This document shows positions 25,773 through 38,003 of a stretch of 64,000 bases of DNA, one piece after another. Origin of the DNA: Bugulina stolonifera (taxonomy: Eukaryota > Bryozoa > Gymnolaemata > Cheilostomatida > Bugulidae); assembly GCA_935421135.1 (NCBI GenBank), contig OW285193.1, positions 11,332,099 through 11,396,098 on the forward strand. The letters are read 5' to 3'. A model generated the notes under the pieces. It worked only from the letters and a program-made list of their open reading frames with translations. It did no database searches and had not been told where the DNA came from. The translations under genes were made by a program, and so were the position numbers. How positions within the stretch are numbered: the first letter of the stretch is position 1; each line of letters begins with the position of its first letter.

Positions 25773-27659
25773 TCACTTATCAATTAAAGTTCCTTTGGCT
25801 CGCTTTTCGACAGGAGTTTGCTCACCTTCAGCCTAGAATTATAAAAGCATTTGGTATACAATCACTGTGCTTTTTAGTGAAAAATTTACAAGATGAATTT
25901 AATCAAGTGGAAAAGCCTAGAGAATGGAAAATAAAAACTTCTTTATGTCACTACTTAGTATTTACTAGAAATCAGCCCACCAAGTATTATGATTCATACC
26001 TCTCTTTTAAGCAATCCCTTTCGGGCCATTTGCTTAGCAATGACCTTGGCATTAGCAGCATATGAGTCGGCAATTAGTTTATCATCCAGTTCATCCTCTT
26101 CCTCCTCAACAGTTGAAACAGTAACAGAGGAGAACTTTCCCATGTCTTTGGTCTTACGTTTTACAACCACCTGTGTTGAAACAAATGATTACATTATCGC
26201 TCACGATTTATAAGACTAGGGGAGGACCTACTGCTATCAAGTCCAACGTCCTAGGCATTCATATCAGTCACTTTTCCCAATATAACAGACATCCAACTCA
26301 ATGCATCTATTGAGCACTCACATGATACAAGACATATGCCTTTAAAATTGTTTAAACTACTTACTCTATCCTGTCGCTTGGCCTTGACCTGGTCGTAAAC
26401 GCTAGATTTACCATCACCTATGGTGGTCAGTGCCCCAGGTAAGATGAATTTAATAGGACATTTTTTCACAGTCGCAGGATCTTGATGTTGATAGAAGACT
26501 GGTAATGAACATTTCTTGCATTTCATTCTAAATTGTTTTTCTATACCTACAGAATAATAGTTATATTCTTTACTGCCTTGCTTCACCATATTTACAACCA
26601 AATCATGATAATTCCATGGGCACTACAGTGACAAAATGGACATGAAAATAATTCCAATACCTACCCATTCTAAATTTTATCAACACAAGTATATATTTTT
26701 TCAGCATCTAACCTTGTTGACATTGAATTAATTCAAGACAAAGACTTCCATGTACATTGTAGGTCTGGTAAAGACACCGAGTCTCAATCAAAATGAAAAG
26801 ACAGTTTAAACCAAGTTTTAACAAAAAAAATGGTAAGATGAGATTGAAATCATTGAAATCTGTCCCAATTCTTAAACTCAACAATATAAGCAGTTGCTGC
26901 AATACCTAGCAACTAATATTTTCAAACTATATATTTTTGGACTCTCTGTTTCACATAAATGATAAATTTAGTATAATAAAATATTGAAGAAAAGAAAGTT
27001 TTAAATGGAGTGCGTATTTCCCATAACCACTTTTGATCAATTAGTGAGGCTAACATACATCTCAAAAAACACAAAGCTATTTAGATTGTTACTTTGAGAA
27101 ATAAAAAACTTGTGGGAATATAGTCAATCCAAAGATTTTAGCCCGCACTATTCCCATACAAGACACATACAAATTCTCATTTACTGATTTAGTTACAAAG
27201 CGGGTCCATTATATAACTTATATAATGGACCCGCTTTGTAACTAAATCAGTAAATGAGAATTTGTATGTGTCTTGTATGGGAATAGTGCGGGCTAAAATC
27301 TTTGGATTGACTATATTCCCACAATATAAGCCTATACACTGGTTACAAGCGCCGTACCTAGTAGGCCTAAATGCGAAGTTATACAATCTGCAGGCAGAAA
27401 AATAGCTATTACCTCCTGGCCGTCGAATATGAACTGGTTCGTCGTTATCAGCTGTCATTCTATGGGCATGCTTCAAACTGTCAATACATTTTGAACCATC
27501 TCTTGGCCTTGTAGGAAGCTTTTCTAATGGGCAATCCAAGATCAAACTCATTTGCCCACAGATACAATAATATATGTAGAGTGGTTTATCTTGTTTGACC
27601 TGTACATCATTGTCTTCAGTGGCCACCAGTGGCTTCTTTTGTTGATTCTTTTTTGACAT
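25773..27659 (-). CDS. STEEP1: STING ER exit protein homologue (CXorf56 family)
   Basis: Exons in transcript order: 27659-27413, 26546-26365, 26170-26000, 25832-25773. Total 219 residues; human STEEP1 has 222. Recognised segments: [29 protein letters not shown], the Cys pair [27 protein letters not shown], an acidic run [18 protein letters not shown] and C-terminal AKGTLID. The CxC and CxxC pairs suggest a zinc-binding N-terminal half. In mammals the protein promotes exit of STING from the endoplasmic reticulum; outside vertebrates the role is uncertain and probably older than STING signalling. An upstream in-frame ATG at 27740 would add 27 residues, but family members begin near the chosen start. 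It is head-to-head with OMA1, about 1.0 kb apart. Confidence 0.93.
27110..27324. repeat. Perfect 215-base palindrome
   Basis: Bases 27110-27216 and 27218-27324 are exact reverse complements: two 107-base arms around a single base, C at 27217. The centre reads CCATTATATAACTTATATAATGG in two halves about that base. No mismatch was found in either arm. It lies wholly inside STEEP1 intron 1 (27412-26547 on the minus strand) and touches no exon. No clear target duplication flanks it. Confidence 0.93.
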
Positions 27660-28691
27660 TGTTGATGAATGCTTGAAGAACCGGATGTCGTATATTAGCA
27701 AGCAATCTACGTTGTTAGCCTTTATTCTATAGCTGTCCAAACTAGAATTCTATTGGTTGAAGTAATAGATCTCAATTTATTGAATCCGTAATCACAATTC
27801 AGCCAATAAACATGCTCGAAACATAATTGCATGAGAGATTGGATGGAATAGTTTGATGATTTGATAAGAATATGCAATATTGTTGTCACGACAGTGTTGT
27901 ATTTTGGAAAAACCCAACAGAACAAAGCAAATCTTGGTCTTCTCTTCGGCCACTATGTCTTCAGTCTAGAGCCACTAAATAGACTATAATCTAGTGGATA
28001 GTGGCTTTATTCCTGTCCAACCGCCACCCTAGTTTCTACCATCTCTTCCAGTGAAAAAATTGTTATTTATTTAATTATCTGTCACATATCAAATTTATGA
28101 GATTACAAATAAATAAGGTAAAGAATTGACAACAGTTAGTATAGAAAAAATATGATATGTCTGAATATGGGATATGAATATAATGTACTCAAAAATTACA
28201 TTTACTTTGTTCAGCGGAGAGTACAAATTAAAATTGTAAAATTAAAAAGTGTATTACTGTAGTAGTTGTTATTAAAATATTATTATTTATTATAATTATT
28301 TATATTCATATTGTATTCTATCTTTCAACTAATTCTATTTTTTAATAATTTAGCAAATTAGCAAGGAGACAGGTAGCAGGTACTTTCGTGATTTGTATTT
28401 TCTGCTGTCAGTTTGAGCTTTGTGGGTGAAGCAGAACCTTTACTTTTCTTTACAACTGTTGCTCATCGTAGACGAATTTACAAGCTAGTGAGGCTCATAG
28501 ATATATAATATAAAAAATCCGATGAATAAAGTCAATTTTATGTGTTGAGAATACTGATTCCCAAGGCTGTGAGGCAAAGTCATAAGTTTTAGAAAGGTCA
28601 GTCTTTGGTCCTCAGTTTTTTCTTTCGTTTGTTGACGACTCTGTTTTTGCATTTTCTAGGCTCTGGATAAGTTGACTGATCATTTTTCAAG
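27660..28691. promoter_or_regulatory. Head-to-head region between STEEP1 and OMA1
   Basis: The two start codons are 1.03 kb apart and point away from each other, so both promoters must lie here or overlap the first exons. It is AT-rich and has no recognised element. Function as a shared promoter is inferred from layout only. Confidence 0.4.
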
Positions 28692-31600
28692 ATGGCATTG
28701 GTATGGCGTAGTGTGAGACACATATTCTGGATCAACTTCAACAAGCCACATCGTAAATTAGGGCTTGTATTTAAAGATGGCTTACAAGTGGTACCTCGGG
28801 GTAAAAAAACAAAACAACTATACGACATCCGATCATCTCACACAACTACATGTCGGTCGAGACCATTTCTCAACACTGCTCAAAAATATTTTTCTCAGGC
28901 ATTAGTAAGCCCAAGCTCACGGTATCGACATATAATACCTCTGCCACATGTTCGTCTATTCCACACAACTCGTAGATTGAATATTCCACCAGTTGTATGG
29001 GCAGTCTTAAAGCCATTAGGGAAAGTATGGGCTATGCTTTGGGGCAGGTGAGTCAAAAAAAATTTATTGTAGCTACTTCATCTTTATTAATATGAATATT
29101 TTCTACCACTTTTTTAAGCTAAAACAATGTAGCTGTTAATTTTTGTTTCAAATGAGCCACTAAGTCTACTTGGTGAATTGATTTCGAGAGATAAATTTTA
29201 GATATAATTCCTCTACTCTTGCTATATGGTTTAGACCAGTCATAAACCATTTGATATGAAGCAAGTATTTTATTTCGGCCATTGTAAATAACTGACCAAT
29301 ATATAAAATTGGTACATACAATGTATCGTATTTTATTACATAGCTAGAAATTCCATGGCATCTAGTACAAACTGAAGGATTATCCATGATATAAATAGTT
29401 TGGTATTATTGAACAGGTATATTAGAAGATGGTGGGGCGCTTTATCAACAGAGAGGAGATCACACTACAAGACATTATTTGGTGGTATGAAAGGAATCAT
29501 ATTTGGTGTAGTGTTTGCTCTGGTGGGTGCTACTGTAATCAACTATGTCATGCACCTGGAGAAAAACCCAATGACTCAGAGATTAAGGTTTATCAGCATG
29601 TCTAAGGACCAAGTAGCTAGCATTGTGAAGTACGAGGAGGAAACTGTAAGTATATTTAAGAGTCGTCTTCTCATGACATGACATGCAATGCATACAAAGA
29701 ATATATAAGAGTACATATTTATATGTAATTAATTTGTTGATATGAACAACTGTTATAACATATGTATATGTTTTCACTGTTTATTGAGTGAATATAACCT
29801 ATTCTGATGTTTGTCATGTATTTTGTTATACAATGTAAGCTGTAATAATAATGTGAATTCTATCTGCCTATTTTGTCTTGATTGGGAATAAACTTAAACC
29901 ATTGTAGACTTTAATGAATGTAATAAGTTTATTGAATATAGGTTTAATAACTATATGCATGTACCTAGTCTCTACTAAAATGCTTGAGAATGATTTTCTT
30001 ACTGTTACAGCTTTCGATCTGCTGCGAACTTAACACTGAAAACCATTTGATAAATGTGTAGTCTATAAAATATTTTATTTCTTTTCAATTTTCCTCTTGG
30101 CTGTGTTATGTGATGGAATCAGCGGATTGTATTTTACTGGCATTGCAGTACCTGACAGAGTACAAGGATAAGTTGATGTCGTCTGATAAACCTGTATGGA
30201 AAGGTGTCGCGGGCTGCGCTAACAGACTCTTAATTGCCAACAAAGATGAGTCACCAGTTTTCTCTACTCTTAACTGGAGAGTCACGGTTGTTGATGACAC
30301 CACTGTCAACAATGCGTTTGTCCTGCCAGTAAGTTTTGTACATGCAATGATAATATACACCATGATATGACACTCAACGATAATTCTATGTCCTCAATTA
30401 CCTTAGCGCCAATACAGTGCTGATAGACGGGTTTTGCAATGTGCCCGTTCCACTTCATCGATCTCAACTATATCAAAGTCTCCGCCCACTTTCACAGTAA
30501 ACTTTTGCAGTAAACCTTATTTGCATTACTGTACAACATACTTGCATATGATGCAGTATACCATGCTTGCAAGCAAAACCATTTATGTTTACAGCTTTAG
30601 GGTAGCAAGAGAGCATCAACAAGTGCTTTTATTCCTTCAAAACATTACTGTCATTCTATTGATAAACAAAACCTGTCCAGTTGTATAGGGTGAGCGCACT
30701 ATATATCATCTTAACACAAAATATGTGGGCTAAGGTTTTGACTACAGCTCACTTAGCTTATAGCTGTCATGCTGCCTAAACAGCATAATTAACTTAAATG
30801 TTCAGTTGCAAGTTGTTATGTGTATATGTATGTATAGGGATTGAAAGCATGTGGCTAGTGTTTGTTTACATGTTGTATTTTACCTGATTACACAATCAAA
30901 AACATATCTGTTAAAATTACAATATAGAAGCAAACCAAAAAAGCTTATACATGTATACATAAATACAAATACTGAAACAACATGCATAGCAATGAATTAT
31001 ATCATATACATTGTGCTTTTAAAGTATATGTACACAGTATAAGTCTAAAAATATTAATAGTACAAGCTACTAATGGTCATAAAAGTAAGTAGTAATTATG
31101 CCATGGAGCTGAACTGCTCAAGCAAAACCATATCAATGCCAGTCCGATGAACTAGCTACAAATAGTCAACTTGAAATAGCAATGGATTATACGATATACT
31201 TTTGAAGTGTATGTACACAGTATAGGTCTAAAAATATTATTAGTAGGCTGCACACTAGTAAGGGTCATAGAAGTAAGCGATTATAATAAGTAAGCAATTA
31301 TAATAATAATAATAATAATAATGACAGACTGTCGATCATCAACTTACATATGCGCAGTTTCTCTGATGGTGTGAGCAAATACCCAATTGGTAAAGGAACA
31401 TTTCGAAAAAGACAGTTTGAAACCGGACGTTTTGAGAACAACCATTTCGAAACCGTGTAGATTACATTTAGAAGAACACAACTCACAGATAGTTAATTTT
31501 TTTAGTGTTCTACGGATTAGTAATAGTAAAAACCAAAATATATTATTAAAATTAATTGAAATCTGGGGGTTGGGGTTTGGAGTTTCGAAATGGCAGTTTT

Positions 31601-34600
31601 TCAAAGGTCCGGTTTCAAAACGTCCTGTTTCGAACGGTCTTTTTCATACAGTCGCAAAGTCGCCCCAATCAGCCATTGACTGCCCATTGTAGACATCTAA
31701 AACAAAAAGAAAATTCCTAATAGATACATACAATCTACAAAAACAACGAAGTTAGGAGTTGGGTGTACTAAAGTATCACATCATAACAAGTAGGGCCTAT
31801 TATGGCATGCAATATAATGATTATTAATTATTTAAATTAAGAATTACAAAATAATTATCATTGGTGGCTGATATTTTCTGGGATAGATGAAATAATGGGA
31901 GAACAAATGACATTGAGTTTACTGATATCTATCATTCATTCTATTTCGTAGCCACCCGTCCAAAATTCATTCGGCTCCTGTGCTAGTAGGGTAGTAGCAC
32001 TGCTCTGCTGTCCTACATGACTATCTTCGAACGTACTAAGTTAGTAGTCGGTAGTTTAGCACTAGCATCATAATATAAAAATTATCGATAATCAATTAAT
32101 CGTTTATATAATTTACCATTTTATTTACTCATACACGTCTGTTGTCGTCAACAATAGATAGATAGATTTAGATTACTAAACTGTTTTAATACCACTACCA
32201 TTAATAAATTATTATATTTACATTTATATTTATTGGGGCTTTCTGAAAGTTTACAGATAACATTTGTTAAAAGTAACTTGTTGACCACACATATAAATAC
32301 ATGTATATATTATAATTATACAACTTATAGGAGAGAATAAATAAATAAAAAAAAGCTTAGTAACTGTTATTATTATTTATATTATTTTATAATTATTTTA
32401 TATATAAATAAAAAAATTTAATATGTTCATGTCATTTTCACTTTATACATGTAATTACATGTATATTGAATACTATAATATTCGTTATAAAATCAAAATA
32501 ATAACTATCATATTATAATAGCCTATTAATTATCATGTTTAGTTAGAGTTATCAGTAGAGAAGAGTAATCAATCACTCTATCATCAATGATGATCAAAAG
32601 ACCATTCTCACCTTTGTTCTTGACTAGGAAAAGAAAAAGACAGATGAGATGAAATAGCTCGGTAATTTTCACAGTTATTAGCAGTGTAGTGTGCACCTTT
32701 CCCTTTGCTTCTTTGCTCTTTCTTCTCAGTCATGACTAGTTCACTCAGTCATCAACCGTGTGGCAGTAAATAATTGTTTACTGCAGAATAGATTAATTGG
32801 AGTCGCTGAAACTTCCGGTTTACTCGGAGTGTCATATCATGGTGTATATTATCATTGGTACATGTACAATAGCAAATATAATAAAATGTTTTGATTGGGA
32901 TTTGAAGGACGCCATATGCATCAGAAAGTGTTTTTCATCAAAAAGTTTTCGCAGCTGATTTTTCACTACAACATTTTGGTGCCGTGAAATGTAGTAAAAT
33001 TTACCAGTCGCTACTTCTCATGAAAACCATTGAGTGACATCTATTACCTATCCATACTGTTATGTTTTCACCCTTCTAGCATGTGTTTGTAGAATGGACA
33101 TATCTTTGTCTTCACTGGACTCTTGAAGGACCTTGAAAATGTGGACCAGTTGGCAGTAATCTTAGGACATGAGATTGCGCATGCTGTAATGGATCACGCT
33201 GTATGTTACTTATATAATTCTACTATTTAACCATAAGGCACTCAAACATTGTGTGTGTGTATTACTTGCACATGTATATTTGTACATGTAGATGCCCCAC
33301 CATTCACTCATATTAAGCTGGAGTATTGTACATGTAGTTATATTGGTGTATTAACAGATGGAGCATGTAAGCAGAGGACAATTCCTAGATGTTATAAGGA
33401 TAGCTGTGCTGGCTGCCATATGGACATTTGTACCGGGAGATGGTATTGCAATTATCACTCAGTGGTTCTACAACAAGCTTATGAAGGTACATAGATTTAC
33501 CACCTCACTACTCATGCTACTATTAATTCCATATAGATTTATACCAAGGACTCTGTTAGCATTTTTCATTTCACAAAGTGAGTTTACATCATTAAGTATT
33601 CCCTACTTTTCAGGGAAAATCTGGATGTTGAATGGTTTTCACTATGCATTACCACATGCACAAGACTCCGTTTCTAAACCCACTAAAACTGACTCTGTTT
33701 GTGAACTGACCAATTATTTGATGAGAGTACATCACGTACATCACGTGTGCATATGTATATTTTCTCTCTCACATAGCTTAGTTGGTGTGATAAACTCAAG
33801 GGAGTGCTGTGCTATTCCACAAAATTTTTTTTTAAAATTGTTAATGATAATTCTCACAAAACTATACAAGTTCTTTAACTTTTTGTAAGAGCAGAATAGC
33901 CTACAAAATCATACCTATTAGCTAAGCAGCTTTAGAATCTGATCTTCCTACTGTAAATTTATTGAACATTAGGATTTTATGAAGTTGTCTCATCCTACCT
34001 CAATGAGGGCATAATTCCTGATTACTGATCATTTGATAACAAAACTTCATGCATTAGTCACAGGTTACTGTATTCCATGTACACACAGTATAAGTTAGTT
34101 CAAAAGTTGACTATTTGTTATTACAAATGAATGTTACTGAATTGATTGTGATTCTATGAGAATGTTACTTGATTGCTAGTAAAAAAATTCAAGTAGTTGA
34201 AAAACTGTTATAAATTTTATTTAGAGCAATAACACAATATAAGTTACTCAACCACATATTATGTAATTGTTTGTGTTGTATAGTACATGTATATGATGAC
34301 ATGAGAAATGAAGAGATGCACTATAGATAAAGAATTGATTATTTTCAGCTGATGATGGATCTACCCTACAGTAGAGAGTTGGAGAATGAAGCTGATGAAG
34401 TCGGGTTACTTTTCGCTGCTAAGGTAGATTGTTAGCACTGATGTATATAAATTAGAAGTATATAAATCCTAGCAGCAATGTGCATATAGATTATGAGGTG
34501 GTGGTTTATTCACTGAAAATCAATATGAATTCCGCTGGTGATTATAATACTTGAAAATTGTTTTCCCCATCCCAACTAATAACTCTGTTCTTTCAATCTT

Positions 34601-35283
34601 TGTAGGCCTGTTATGACGTCAGAGAAGCCCCGGCACTGTGGGCTTGGCAGCATGCCAAAGTTCGATTTGTCGATGACCAAGTGCCAATACCAGAATTCCT
34701 ATCCACGCATCCTGCCAATGAGTCCAGAACAGAGACTCTGAAGCAGATGTTACCCAAGGTATGTTAAGTTATGCTATAGTAAAATGTTTTGGGACTTTGT
34801 GCTCATAAGGCATACATGTACACATGTAATAGCCAGTTACTCTGCTAACCAAGTCTTGTGTATCTAATTTGAAAGTAGGTGCTTGAGTGAGTGTTACCAT
34901 TCCAGATAAATGCCCAGGAATTATTGCTTTGTTCAAATTCATCAACCCGCAACCTCCACAACTGTCCATGTTCGCTCTGGTTCAAGTACCTGCACTTACA
35001 AGAAATTTAGTGCTACAACTTGAATTATTCTTTTTGCAGTTATATTATTCTCTTCATCACTGGTGCGCTTTTTATATGTATATACATTTACTTACTTTGC
35101 TATATGTACACTGTTTCTGTATTATGATATCAACAGGCTTTGAAGTTGCGTGAAGAGTGTAAATGTTCTAAACTAGACTCATCTGAAGATCCCTGGGTAA
35201 GAGTATGCAAAGTAATAGACAATCTCAAAGCAGCCAAAGAGAATGCCGCAATAGAATCAACTCCATCTGATGCACGTGTATGA
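28692..35283 (+). CDS. OMA1: Mitochondrial inner-membrane zinc metalloprotease OMA1
   Basis: Exons: 28692-29047, 29417-29645, 30149-30328, 33093-33200, 33358-33486, 34349-34423, 34606-34758, 35137-35283. Total 458 residues; human OMA1 has 524. The N-terminus is Arg/Lys/Ser-rich with few acids, as expected for a mitochondrial presequence. Exon 2 has a membrane segment ([20 protein letters not shown]). Exon 3 carries [18 protein letters not shown]. Exon 4 carries the M48 zinc site GHEIAHA, and exon 6 carries ENEADEVGL, which supplies the third zinc-binding Glu. The tail has [13 protein letters not shown] [13 protein letters not shown]1 cleaves OPA1 and DELE1 during mitochondrial stress. All catalytic parts are intact. 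The ATG at 28692 is the only good start ahead of the presequence. Confidence 0.95.
30980..31285. repeat. Diverged direct duplication, about 190-base period
   Basis: A block with GTATATGTACACAGTATAAG and TCTAAAAATATTAATAGTA around 31021-31065 recurs at about 31208-31250 as GTGTATGTACACAGTATAGG and TCTAAAAATATTATTAGTA. Flanks on both sides also match (AGCAATGGATTATA, GGTCATAGAAGTAAG). Confidence 0.7.
31375..31670. repeat. Imperfect inverted repeat rich in TTTCGAAA words
   Basis: The left arm (about 31399-31455; AGTTTGAAACCGGACGTTTT) and right arm (about 31582-31650; AAAGGTCCGGTTTCAAAACG) are diverged reverse complements, with GTTTCGAAAT-type words on both sides. It looks like the remains of an inverted-repeat transposon. 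Ends and target duplication cannot be set. Confidence 0.5.
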
Positions 35284-38003
35284 AATACATGCATGCCCTG
35301 ATTAGTTTATCATAATTTATTTCACAATTTTTTTTATATATTTTTATATGCAAAAAGTTGAAGGTAAACATTTATATCAGCTGAGCATATTCAAAAAGGT
35401 TCCGTCTCTTCAAAAATTAGCAGCAGACTGCTTATATTACCAAAATATTTGTCTAGGAATATCCAACATATAGGCTTTAGCCTTGAATATAGTGAAACTT
35501 TTCTAACTCAGTCAACACTGCTGCAGGGAAGGTCACATGTTCTAAAATGCGATTTTATTACTATATTATTATTTTATCCAAATACTGCACAGATTGAAAG
35601 CAGGGGCACTATAGATTATACTGTAGATGACAATATTATTGTAGGCATATAAGTTTCAAACCAATTGATATTTTTAGTGTCTCAGATATCACTAATAGCA
35701 AGTCAGAGAAGACGCTATTGTTGTATCAGATTTATTTTTATAATATAATAATGTCATAATATCGTTTTGCAAAAAAACTGTTGTATCTACTTTTACAGTT
35801 CATTCTAGCCAATGCAAATTATTGTTTTGTTGGAGACATTGTAGCAAGTTCTGAAGCTCAAGTAAAGTTGGGGAGTGAATTTTTTATAATCATATTTTAT
35901 ATTGATTGACAAAAAACATTATATTTTTTTAATTTCTACCCAAACTAGACAACAAACCTTGTTATTCATAAATAAAATGAATTTATATTACAAAACTAAA
36001 GTGTGAGAAAATAGTTATGAACATCAAGTAGAGTTGGTTTGCAAGAGATGGTTCCTAGTTATCTTGAAAACAAAACAAGTTTATGTGGTTTAAAAGTTGA
36101 TTGATAAATAAGCATACATTTTGAGATGGCACAATCTTTATACTGCTATGATACTGCTTACCATCATTTCAGGAAAAAAATATATTTATACATTTATTAT
36201 TATAATGTATATAGTATAGATATTCATTACATATATAGTTTATTATATACATATATATACATGTAGAAGGGCTTGCTATTTTGTATCAATAGGAAGATTA
36301 CAGAGCCAAAGTAAGACAATATAATATAATAATAGGATTTGTAGTAAGTTATAAAGAAGTATAGAGCTAGTATCAAAGGGTAGATCAAAGAACTACTTCA
36401 AACTAAATGAGGTGTTAAAAATAGCTATAACATAATATATTATAGATAGATATTAATTTATTATTTCGTAATAAGTTGCTAAGCAATTTGTGGGTAAGAC
36501 CTTGGCAAGACAAATAGGAAACATTCATACTAAAGTCATTAATACACAGACACAAAAGTGAAATAGGCTCTAAACTTTCTATTGATATTAGTAAGCACTT
36601 TGATATATTATATATACATGTACATTGTAGCTTTACAATGTTCTTACTTTCCTCCATCTCACACATTCACATAGACATAGACATTCACATTCACATACAC
36701 TCACTGATCAATCAAGTATGTTTACCAACCTGAACAGCCTGTAACACACAGTTGGTGTACTAGTATATTAATTAGGCACTATATGTACATAATTCTATAA
36801 TATAATGTAATTATGCATTGTATTATTATACATGTACTATACTATGATCGTCTTATTTTATCTCCACACAAGTCATCCTGCTAGCTCTAGTTCTAGTCTA
36901 TGGTGCATTTTATTTTGTTAGAAGAAGGGGTTACTGGTTATACATGTAATCTAGTAATATTCTTTTTCTAGGAACAATAATAACTCTCTTTATTATTGCA
37001 ACATTGTTGCATATGTTATAATAATGCCAGTCTGTCTGCTCAATACTGTGTTATTTTTCCTACTGCTAATGATTAACAGTTACTAAATATCTGTATATTT
37101 ACATGGATGTAGTAAACCGATACATCATCATGACATAAAAGGAATTTTATACTCTTATTTCAAGAATAAAGATCAATTTATACAAGGATCTGATCAGTAT
37201 CACATCATCTATTTTACATATACATGTATGCATTGAATATATTATATCCTTTAAATTTAGTTGCTCATTGCACTTAGTAAACCTCAAGATGTATTGATTA
37301 TAACTAAGGAAAGGACGATAGTTTATTTAAAAATATAATAAACTTTTGGTTCAAATTGTGGAGAAAATACCTACCAGATGCAAAACTACATGCATGTATT
37401 TATCATTTCTCATTGAAATTTCTTGTAGTAAATCGTGCATTTGGATTAAATTTAGTTGAAAATTTGCAATTACTTCTTTATTCATCGTAACACTCTTCAT
37501 GAAAAATAGTATAAATATCTAGACTGATATACACATATTAAAAAGCATTAAGTACCTTTACAATAGCACAATGCATGTGTGTAGACTGTGGAAGGTTTGA
37601 AAATAAGCAAGTATTGCATAATAACTAATTATCTTGAGAAGTGATGTAGCATTTGGCAGCAAAAAATATATAGAAGAACTAAATGCATTTATTACATAAT
37701 AATTGATAATCATGAAGCATGATGAATAAAATATTGGAGATGTAAAAACTGTTGTGGAAACGATTGCTGTTGCTAGGACAATGTTATTGGTTGATTGCTA
37801 TTTATAAACAAGGATCTTCATAGCATGCAGTTGTCATATCATTTGAGTTTATAAGATGCTGAAATAATCTGATATATAACCACACCTATATCAGAATAAT
37901 ATTGTCATTGATTTGTAACCAGTCTGCTGGAGAACTTGAATCGAGAGGATTCCAGGATTGTAAACACATCTACATCTTATTTTGCTGATTTTTTACGCAT
38001 ACA
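35284..38003. other. OMA1 3' UTR and intergenic region
   Basis: About 2.7 kb of AT-rich sequence. Several TATA/ATATAC runs occur at about 36170-36265. No exon, RNA gene or bounded transposon is supported. Confidence 0.5.

Larger units (their letters stand above)
30329..33092. other. OMA1 intron 3
   Basis: A 2.8-kb intron, longest of the gene. It contains a diverged direct duplication and an inverted-repeat block listed separately. It is otherwise AT-rich, with (TAA)n at about 31303-31322, and no exon is seen. Confidence 0.6.

Noticed and set aside
25661..26065. A 134-residue plus-strand frame
   Set aside because: It is antisense to STEEP1 exons 3 and 4; the coding signal is on the minus strand.
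27189..27740. A 183-residue minus-strand frame as one uninterrupted protein
   Set aside because: Only 27659-27413 is STEEP1 exon 1. The frame then runs past a GTAATA donor into the intronic palindrome. The next exon (GIEKQFR) continues the family sequence.
33358..33888. A 176-residue plus-strand frame
   Set aside because: Only the first 129 bases (33358-33486), read in this frame, are OMA1 exon 5. The rest is intron after the GTACAT donor.
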